DNA of 64,000 bases from Reticulitermes speratus (Eukaryota > Arthropoda > Insecta > Blattodea > Rhinotermitidae), in assembly GCA_021186555.1 (NCBI GenBank), contig JAJKFL010000005.1, positions 26,724,635-26,788,634 of the forward strand, given 5' to 3'. Below, piece by piece: positions 57,610 to 64,000 of the stretch (within the stretch, counting starts at the first letter, position 1; each line of letters starts with the position of its first letter). The translations under genes and the position numbers were made by a program. The notes beneath the pieces are model-generated. The model was not told where the DNA came from and did no database searches. It worked only from the letters and a program-made list of their open reading frames with translations.

Positions 57610-57996
57610 TCTAGTTCTGAGGGGCTGCTGCACTATATTCCCGGCTAGAGGTAACAAGTGATCAGAAGGACATTTGATTGTGTATGCATAATCAATTTAA
57701 TTGTAACGTACTTTGCATTACTTAATATATGCTATTAGTTTCCTGATTTATTCATTACGTAATTAATTGCTTTGTGTGACAGTAGCCAAATCAAGCCATC
57801 GTGTATTTATCGCTTGCAGGTAAGGAATAGCCAGTACCCACCATTCCTCACAAAACGAGTACTATAATGACCCCGTTGAAAAATGGTTCGCTGAATGCTC
57901 TTTTTTCTAGAAATGCATCCTCAGCGTTCAGCGAGGCTTTACTGTAGCCTGTTTGTACTTTTCATATATTTCATTTTACCAAAACGTTGCCATCGT
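57610..57996. other. gene-free stretch, nothing recognised
   Basis: No recognised content. Confidence 0.4.
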
Positions 57997-58095
57997 CCAC
58001 AGTGTTGTTGTTATTGTTGTTGTTTTGTTGTCGTCTTTTTGTCATTTTTGTTATTGTTGATGATAATGATGATGATGCTGATGCTGCTTCTATTG
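57997..58095 (+). repeat. (GTT)n/(GAT)n compound microsatellite
   Basis: GTTGTTATTGTTGTTG units followed by GATGATAATGATGATGATG units, with interruptions. Confidence 0.8.
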
Positions 58096-58242
58096 TCTTT
58101 TGTTCTCGTTTCTCACCCTCATGAAAAAACGTATTGAAGCTACTGAAGAGAATACATGTAGCTAAGAGACGAGAATATCCGGGCGATGCACAAAACTGCA
58201 TAACGTGTACCTTCCTAAATAACAGTCTTCAAAGAATGCTAT

Positions 58243-58400
58243 TAGGATCATTGAATCAAAAAGGATAAGAGGAGCAGGGTATATAGCACGTATGGGAAAG
58301 GTGGAGTCATACAAATTGTACGTAGAAATTTAGGGGAAGTACATTCTGTTTGTTTTTAGTTAAGAAGTTTATGAAGGATGTGGAATAAATGTGAATGGAT
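58243..58400 (+). mobile_element. LINE family A, short ORF2 fragment
   Basis: A frame reads IIESKRIRGAGYIARMGKVE, then SYKLYVEI. This matches [20 protein letters not shown] and YRILVG at 5450-5545. Both ends truncated. Confidence 0.5.
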
Positions 58401-58504
58401 CGGGTTAAGATGCACTGTTTGGATTCTAAATTGTTCCTCGCATTTGTATTACCGAACATCATGGCCGAGTCAGTATCACCCCTGTTTCGTATTTGCGAGA
58501 TCAT

Positions 58505-58665
58505 GCAGTCAAGTCTTGGCCCTGAGCCTGGCTATTCTGGCATAGGTTTTGGTTGTTTTTCTCAATCCCTGCAGACAAATGCCGGAATTGTAGGTCTGGC
58601 TTTAAAAAAATCCCATGACCGCTTCCTTCCCAATACTTTTCAATTCGTTATGTGCCTGAAATTCA
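58505..58665 (+). repeat. possible dispersed repeat
   Basis: CTTGGCCCTGAGCCTGGCTA, AGACAAATGCCGGAATTGTA and CATGACCGCTTCCTTCCCAA resemble phrases I associate with a dispersed insect repeat (AAATGCCGG...CCGCTTCCTTCCC). The recollection is not checked, and no second copy exists in the window. Confidence 0.3.
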
Positions 58666-58669
58666 CCAA

Positions 58670-59764
58670 AACAATGTTTTAAATCTAGTACCTACCTCAC
58701 AGAATACATTCCGATTCTCCAACCCAAAGGCTGAACTTATAATACAGTTCAGAGAAAACTGCGCTCTTTGGTCTGAGAACCATAAGGTCAACAGACAGAA
58801 AATTATTGAAAAAATGCCAGGTTCTTTATTGTTAAAGCAGTGATACGTATTTACACACGTGTTTTAATGATTAAATAATAGCAAAGGAACATAAAACAGA
58901 AGAAGAATTGTTTGCAAGTTAATAAAAGGATAAGTAAATAGAGAGCAATGATATGATTTGTTGTTTACTTCTCTGTTGTTTGTGTTTCATAAAAGAGAAT
59001 TGAGTGAGGGGTCGCGTAACGTTTGTAGGATGAAACTAGAAAGAGTAAACCTCATAGGATCAAGTTCCAGATCGGATGTATGAGAGAAACGAAGAAGAGG
59101 ACGTACGAATTGCCGGCAGTGGCCATTAGAGTTGTTTCAATTGATGAAAGATAAACACTGTTGGCAAGGAAGAACAGATACTCAGCACTTGAAATTTCTG
59201 AGATTAATAATGGGAGAACATAAATCTTTATGAGGCGAATTTCACGTCAACAGTATTTTAAAAGTCGATAATATCTGAGAAAGCACGTCGCTTTTCCATT
59301 AAACGTCAGTCGGTTTAATGCTGTTTAAGGTAGTTATATCTCATCGCTCTGAGAACAACACGCAATCAACAACTGCACTTTGTGTGTGAAATTTCATGTT
59401 ACTTTATGCTAAAGTAAGCGGTGCACATAATTACCACTGACCTGTAGACAACTAAAAAAAACACGACTACACAACGCTGAAACAAGAACCATGCTGTACA
59501 CTCAAATATACGTGCTGATGACGTTTTAAAAATATGTTTGTGCCTATTTGTGACTTATTTCACGACAATGTAATAAGTTAAATTATAGCTCCGTATATTT
59601 TAATTTCCATGTTTTTAGATAGCAAACGGGAAGACAATAGCTTAAAAGACCTCACTGCAGTAGGCATTCCCTGAATTTCATCTGCTTTTAATTTCTTAAT
59701 GCATGCAGTTTTGATTTGTGAGTTTTGTTTCCAAATATTTGAACTTTGTTACATTTGAAAAGGG
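58670..59764. other. gene-free stretch, nothing recognised
   Basis: No recognised gene or repeat. Confidence 0.4.
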
Positions 59765-60110
59765 TTTATTTTCATCCCTCTTTGATCCCTCTTTGTGATT
59801 TCGTCCTTTATTATTTTACGTGAACATGTACGTAGTTTACTGAGCATTAACTTCTGGACTACTCTTCTTACCAGCGACTAATAAAGTTTCTATGTTTCAT
59901 TTACGGTATTTATGTTTTCGTCCAGTAAATTATCATCATCAGCCCATTCAATTTAATTCCCTCCTGGTCTGCATATTCTAAGAAATAAATGAAAAGCAAT
60001 GGCAATAAAGCATCTCCCTTGTTTCAGACCGTTCTGAATAGGAAACGTATCTGACAGATGTTTGCCTCTCCAGATATTATTACAAGTGTTATGTAAACAC
60101 ATTTTTCAAT
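59765..60110 (-). mobile_element. LINE reverse transcriptase core fragment
   Basis: The minus strand reads GKHLSDTFPIQNGLKQG (about 60065-60015), matching the GLKQGD palm motif with neighbours. It then reads EWADDDNLLDENINTVNET (about 59950-59890), where ADD stands in the catalytic (Y/F)xDD position. The stretch between is shifted. This is the only piece of RT catalytic domain in the window. It may belong to family A, which is otherwise seen only from its C-terminal end. Confidence 0.65.
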
Positions 60111-60114
60111 AGCG

Positions 60115-60505
60115 CAGTTAGCTTTGTCAATATCGCAACAGAGAAAGCTTTAAAGAATACTCAAAAATTAAAGTATACTTACGTAATTAAAGAAACTATT
60201 GAGATTAAGGCTTCCAATCACAAACAAAATCTACGGCAATTCATGCCGCCTGCATTAAGAGCCATAGCTACCGTACATATTGGTAAGAGTGCGGTGTAAA
60301 TTTCATATCTTCGGATGTTTTCTGCTACTTTCGCTTTCGCCTTAGGTAACAGCAAACCGAACTTCTATATGTGTGAATTGTACTTATGTGTGATATAAGA
60401 AATAGGCAGTTTCACTGTATTATTACATTTCTTTTTAAGAAAGCTAGAGTTCAGACCGGCTACGTCAGTGGTTGGTTATACTGGTATGTCCGTTGCACAA
60501 TTAAC
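60115..60505. other. gene-free stretch, nothing recognised
   Basis: No recognised content. Confidence 0.4.
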
Positions 60506-60755
60506 ACGTGTTTTAATACATCAACCAACTTACGCACTTAATAAAATACGTTCAGAAGGAAGTATAGAACTCCTACATGTTTCGGCACCAGGGTGCCATC
60601 GTCAGGGAATTATTCAGAACAAAGGAGTACAAAGCCAACAGCTAATCTAGGTATTGTGTCTTCCTTCTTAAAAGGAATGCCGAAACATGTAGGAATTTTA
60701 TACTTGCTTCTAAATGTATTTTATTAAGTGCGTAATTTGGTTGATGTATTACTTA
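60506..60755. mobile_element. foldback element with one intact hammerhead-like motif
   Basis: The left arm 60513-60588 (TACATCAACCAACTTACGCA, CTTAATAAAATAC, CTACATGTTTCGGCA) and the right arm 60677-60753 (TGCCGAAACATGTAGGAATT, GTATTTTATTAAGTGCGTAA, TTTGGTTGATGTA) are inverted copies. The left arm extends inward into a full ribozyme-like motif. The right arm keeps only the 3' half (60679-60695). Spacer about 88 bp. No coding. It ends only 200 bp before the Dpr exon. Confidence 0.85.
60566..60612 (-). ncRNA. type I hammerhead-like motif, best in window
   Basis: Minus strand: stem I AATTCC, core CTGACGA (60599-60605), stem II GGCAC-CCTG-GTGCC with five perfect pairs, GAAA (60580-60583), minimal stem III C-AT-G with the A-U pair, A at the cleavage site, then stem I GGAGTT (six pairs including one wobble). 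Every invariant position is present. Predicted cleavage is 3' of the A complementary to T60574. It is antisense to the nearby Dpr exon. Confidence 0.78.
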
Positions 60756-60936
60756 CAAGAATATGCACGGTAGAACATAAAATGAACACGTGTTTATTCG
60801 ATAACGTCTATTGATTGCAAGTTTTTATTCAGCCCTGTATTGTTGACACTGACAGTTCAAACCGTTCCTCAGTTTACAATTTAACGTCATGCATAATAAA
60901 TTATCCTGATTCTAGTGAACCAGCTTTAAGTTCATT

Positions 60937-60956
60937 AACGTTCTTGTTGCTTGCAG
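60937..60956 (+). promoter_or_regulatory. splice acceptor of the Dpr exon
   Basis: A pyrimidine-rich stretch (TTCTTGTTGCTTGCAG) ends in AG at 60955-60956, directly before the first Dpr codon GTT. It leaves the exon in phase 0 at its 5' side. Confidence 0.85.
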
Positions 60957-61167
60957 GTTTCATGGATCCGCAAACGCGATCTTCACATTCTCACAGCTGG
61001 AATTCTGACTTACACAAGTGACGCACGATTCCAAGTTATCCGACCAGATAAGTCTGATAATTGGACACTACAAATCAAATTTCCACAAGAACGTGATTCG
61101 GGCATCTATGAGTGCCAGGTGAACACGGAGCCCAAGATGAGTCTCGCTTTTCGACTCAACGTCATAG
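60957..61167 (+). CDS. dpr: Dpr-family immunoglobulin-domain exon (partial gene)
   Basis: A 211-nt internal exon encoding 70 residues plus one base, VSWIRKRDLHILTAGILTYT to FRLNVI. Dpr proteins are GPI- or membrane-attached neuronal surface proteins with two Ig domains. They bind DIP partners through the first domain to specify synaptic pairing (established in Drosophila). This exon holds strands C to G of Ig1: the core Trp is residue 3, the DSGIYEC motif is at residues 47-53, and the F-strand Cys is residue 53. The SWIRKRDLHILT and YTSD.RFQV blocks are Dpr hallmarks. By eye it is closest to Dpr1-5. The B-strand Cys and the signal peptide must lie in upstream exons not found here, and Ig2 lies downstream. 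The acceptor precedes the exon, and donor G|GTAAGT follows at 61168 (phase 1). No stop or frameshift. The opposite-strand frame at 61068-61265 is a shadow. Confidence 0.95.
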
Positions 61168-61173
61168 GTAAGT
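61168..61173 (+). promoter_or_regulatory. splice donor of the Dpr exon
   Basis: GTAAGT, a consensus 5' splice site, follows the G that begins the split codon. Confidence 0.85.
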
Positions 61174-62239
61174 GCACATACGGGAAGGAGCATCAATACA
61201 ATATGTTGAATGGTGATGGCGCTCATCGATGTTAGCATAATAATGTCTACTCTGAGTCTAATCATTTATTAAAAGGGTCTATGAACAATTATAAAATGTA
61301 CATACAGAGTAGCACAGCATTTTCTAAACCTACTTTGCCACAAAACACTCTTGGGCTTGAAATATAAGACGAAACCAAATTATTTCTGAAAAATAATATA
61401 GCAATATAACGCGAATGGAACTTATTTTTATACCAGTAAATTTACACATTCCTTGCCCAAGCATACTACAATTTTGCTGCCGGATTGCATTCTTCTCCTC
61501 ATAGTATCAAGCTGAGCGGTGAAGAGCATTTATTTCTTCCAATTTCCTGCCAGGACTCTGTTTAAGCATCTTCGCTGGAAGTCTCTGACTGACTGATGCC
61601 TGCACATAATTCAGTAGCAAATGAGCTGCATGCGCATTAATAATCAGATTGTATGGAACGCGATTGGGGAAAATTTTGCCATCATCGAAACTTTTTCATG
61701 GAACTCAGAGTGCCGCAGAACACAGTTCGGGAAAATCTGGATTTATGTAATGATTCCAAGAATATTCCTTTTTTATATCGAAAGCTGTAAAATTTACGTA
61801 AAAGTGTAGTGACGGAAAAGTATATTTTGTTTTCTCCGCAGCTTCTGTTCGAAATATTTTTCACTCTGACAAATATTTATTTACGTTCAAAATGCGAACA
61901 TAAAACTATGTTTATCTCATGTAAGGCATTCTTTATGCTTCTTAGATTTTACCTTAAATTTGTATCTATCAATAAATGTTCATAACTCTTTCTCGGTGCT
62001 AAATTTCGTAAAAAAAATGGATGGGCAGTTCTCGAGTTTTTACACGTTGGCGAACAGATATCGCGAAAATACTACTCCTATATCTTGCGAGTTTCTTTTT
62101 TAATGTGCCAAAAACATATTTCAGACCGCATCTCTAGATGAGTGTGATAATTAGTTCCTACTTCTATTGCTTTACTTTAGCAAAGTGACAAGCTAGGATT
62201 TTTTTACCTTGGACAACCCGTTGTGTTGTATATGTTAGA
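61174..62239. other. intron sequence, nothing recognised
   Basis: Downstream intron of the Dpr exon. No second Ig exon or repeat family was recognised. Confidence 0.5.
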
Positions 62240-62293
62240 AGACAGTCATCATTTGCCATCAACACAACTATTTATTATGTTATATAGATGAAT

Positions 62294-62344
62294 TACATGG
62301 CTACATGTTTCGACCACTAAGTGGTCATCCTCAGGCCATTAAAA
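62294..62344 (-). ncRNA. type I hammerhead-like motif, core intact
   Basis: Minus strand: stem I ATGGC, core CTGAGGA (62328-62334), stem II GACCAC-TTA-GTGGTC with six perfect pairs, GAAA (62308-62311), C-AT-G stem III, A at the cleavage site, stem I GCCAT. All invariant positions present. Confidence 0.75.
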
Positions 62345-62423
62345 CAGCCTGTATAAAAATAAAATTACAAATTGCAACTTCAGTTATGGTAGTTTGCAGT
62401 TTGTAATTTTACTTTTATGTATT

Positions 62424-62472
62424 TCAATGGCCTGAGGATGACAACTTAGTGGTCGAAACATGTAGCCGTGGA
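62424..62472 (+). ncRNA. type I hammerhead-like motif, core intact
   Basis: Mirror of the motif at 62294. Core CTGAGGA is at 62432-62438 and GAAA at 62455-62458, with predicted cleavage after A62464. Stem II has one mismatch and stem I is slightly shorter (ATGGC with GCCGT). Confidence 0.7.
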
Positions 62473-62483
62473 ACTTATCTATA

Positions 62484-62698
62484 GAGTGTACTTTTCCTGC
62501 TTGACCGATAAGCGCCAGCCCAACGCTCCGCCCGACGCTCTGCCAGCGCTTCGTCGTACGCCCCTTCTCGGGGAGGTTTAACAGTCGAAGACGGGAGCTA
62601 GACAAATAATCACAGTGACAATGACCTTTAAAAAAGTCTAATAAAAACTCACTAGAGCGTCGGGCCGGCGCTTGTTCTTCAAGCAGTAAAAAACGCCC
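62484..62698. mobile_element. 215-bp MITE nested in a foldback arm, TA target
   Basis: TA dinucleotides at 62482-62483 and 62699-62700 flank an insert absent from the matching left arm. Its ends are imperfect inverted repeats of about 47 bp, sharing CTGCTTGA....AAGCGCC.GCCC.ACGCTC. It is richer in G+C than its surroundings. The TA duplication suggests a Tc1/mariner-type MITE. Confidence 0.75.
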
Positions 62699-62744
62699 TA
62701 AATAATAAATAGTTTTGTTGATGGCAAATAATATATGTCGTATC

Positions 62745-63399
62745 AAGCTAGTGGTTGGAAGGCCTGTTTTGTCTTCGTAATTAAGTCCAGTCCACCACTG
62801 GGGTCCAGCCAGCCTGATATCATGTAAGTATCGTGGGCAGTTTTCCCAAGAATGAGGCTACGGATGCTTGAACGTAACATTCACATGCCTTACGAGACAT
62901 GTTCTAAAATCTGTGGATCCTTTGACTGTGTTTCGTATATGCTACGTATTACGGGTTGGTGCTTAGACTGGGGCAGCATTTACCATTACTTTCACCCTCG
63001 AGCTATGTGTAATTACATTAGGTTAAGCGTTGTTGTGGCCACCAGTGCTCATATGATTCAGACAATGTGTCAGCAGGTAATGATGTACTGCGTAAGCATG
63101 TATGTATTGTCCAACGACAGGCTAGGCCGCTGTAAGGCTAATGTTTGCCAGGTCTTCCCTGTTATAGAGATACCACTGGCGCATAAAGCAGTTGCTAGTA
63201 CAGTGTTAACTTTCTCTTAGGCTATGTGATTTACTGAAGGGTTACCTGGAACCTGTAAATCCGATAATGAAATACCGTAGTGCTAACTTACTGTTGACAC
63301 AACACGAAATAGATTAAAATATACTCGTACAGCACTGTAATTTTACCTCTTGTTTTGCATGAAAACAATACTTGTTCATAGAAGAGAATTAGGGCGTTT
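62745..63399. other. intron sequence, nothing recognised
   Basis: A 122-codon frame at 62852-63220 is Cys/Met-rich with no domain features. I do not support it as a gene. Confidence 0.4.
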
Positions 63400-63820
63400 C
63401 GTAACTGTGTACTTCGAGTAAAATTTGGATTTAAGAGACAGGAACTAAGAAAATTACAGAAAAAATTGCATAGTGAGAAGTTTAATAATTTATACTCGTC
63501 ATCAGATAACATTAGGATGATCAAAGAAAGAGGGCACTCATGGGACTTGTGAAAAGTTTAAGTTTTAGTCGGAAACTGTGCTGCAAAATAGGCCATTTTG
63601 GAGGCCTAGTCTTAGATGTGAGAGTAAGTTGCAAATAGATCTTATAGGAATGTTCCGTTTAGGTGCTGACTGCATTCAGCTGGCTCTTTATATGTTCCAG
63701 TGACCGAGTGATATGAATGCGGTAATAAACATCCAGGTTCCATAAAAGACAGAGATTTTTTTTTCAGCTGAGCGACTGTTAGCTTCTCAAGAAAGATCCC
63801 GTTCCGTACCATAAGTTTTT
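63400..63820 (+). mobile_element. LINE family A, degraded ORF2 end and 3' end
   Basis: A frame reads RQELRKLQKKLHSEKFNNLY, then SSSDNIRMIKE (63430-63530), matching the block before [11 protein letters not shown] at 5435. Later blocks are the LGADCIQLALYMFQ-like MDWIDMAQD equivalent and NAVINIQVP with a stop near 63746. The 3' end CAGCTGAGCGACTGTTAGCT and TCTCAAGAAAGATCCCGTTC follows. Old copy with stops and shifts. Confidence 0.68.
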
Positions 63821-63899
63821 ATTTCTTAATGCTTGAGTGTTAGTGATCCCATAAACATTGTTAAGTAATAATATAATATTTAATAGCAGTCTGTTACTA

Positions 63900-64000
63900 T
63901 TGTTATTAATGTATGAGTTGCTTCTTCCTTTCCCTTATCCGTTTGTATGTTTGTCTCTTTCTTCCGTTTCGCCTCTATTTCTTCCAATCTCTTGTCCTTC
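63900..64000 (+). repeat. pyrimidine-rich tract at window end
   Basis: C/T-rich stretch with CTTCC/TCTTTC clusters, cut by the window edge. Confidence 0.5.

Larger units (their letters stand above)
62240..62740. mobile_element. foldback element with paired hammerhead-like motifs and a nested MITE
   Basis: The left arm (about 62247-62378) and right arm (62384-62737) are inverted copies around a 15-bp centre (CTTCAGTTATGGTAG). Outer parts match: TTTGCCATCAACACAACTAT, TTATTAT and its inverse ATAATAAATAGTTTTGTTGA. The right arm is split by a 215-bp insertion at 62484-62698. Each arm has a ribozyme-like motif. A decayed relative is at 11562. The minus-strand frame across this region (62384-62746) is an artefact of the repeats. 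Confidence 0.85.

Noticed and set aside
62384-62746. 120-codon minus-strand frame
   Set aside because: It runs through a foldback arm and a nested MITE, so it is a repeat artefact.
62852-63220. 122-codon frame as a possible next Dpr exon or gene
   Set aside because: No Ig motif, unusual Cys/Met content, no convincing splice context.

Overview
The window looks like a stretch of a large, repeat-rich insect genome, most likely a cockroach or another polyneopteran. The reasons are its high A+T content, dense tRNA-derived SINEs and 5'-truncated non-LTR retrotransposons, many small inverted-repeat elements, and a single host coding exon in 64 kb. The species assignment is inference, made without any database search.

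The only host coding sequence I can defend is one exon at 60957-61167 (+). It encodes most of the first immunoglobulin domain of a Dpr-family cell-surface protein, closest by eye to the Drosophila Dpr1-5 group. It has a good splice acceptor and donor. Neither neighbouring exon was found, so nearly the whole window is probably intronic or flanking DNA of that gene, with introns of more than 2.8 kb downstream and possibly tens of kilobases upstream.

The rest is a mosaic of transposon remains. (1) One non-LTR retrotransposon family has about twelve pieces on both strands, mostly the C-terminal end of ORF2 and its 3' end. A second LINE family is at 31800-32311. (2) There are at least four types of SINE head. 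Three of them (here S3, S4 and S5) appear to share one 3' tail module. Copies of S1, and one of S2, have clear target-site duplications. (3) DNA transposon remains include a hAT copy with transposase sequence (41145-43792), a second hAT-like non-coding element (52290-52806), a pogo/Tigger-like transposase tail ending in a PIP-box-like motif (57170-57607), and several MITEs, among them a 78-bp nearly perfect palindrome (48321-48398). (4) There are microsatellites, a 42-bp minisatellite and a 62-nt poly(T) run.

The most interesting feature is a set of foldback elements and solo arms. Their conserved 'ATGTTTCGGCC...CATCTTCAGGG' boxes, read on the correct strand, match the core of a type I hammerhead ribozyme: CUGANGA, stem II, GAAA, a minimal stem III, a UH cleavage site, and a pairing stem I. 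The best-preserved examples are at 21545-21593 (+), 60566-60612 (-), 62294-62344 (-) and 62424-62472 (+). Hammerheads of this minimal type are known from Penelope-like retroelements and retrozymes. Here they occur in several unrelated-looking inverted-repeat families, often as opposed pairs. A second family, with GAAACGTCGG in place of GAAACATGTA, has about ten more decayed copies.
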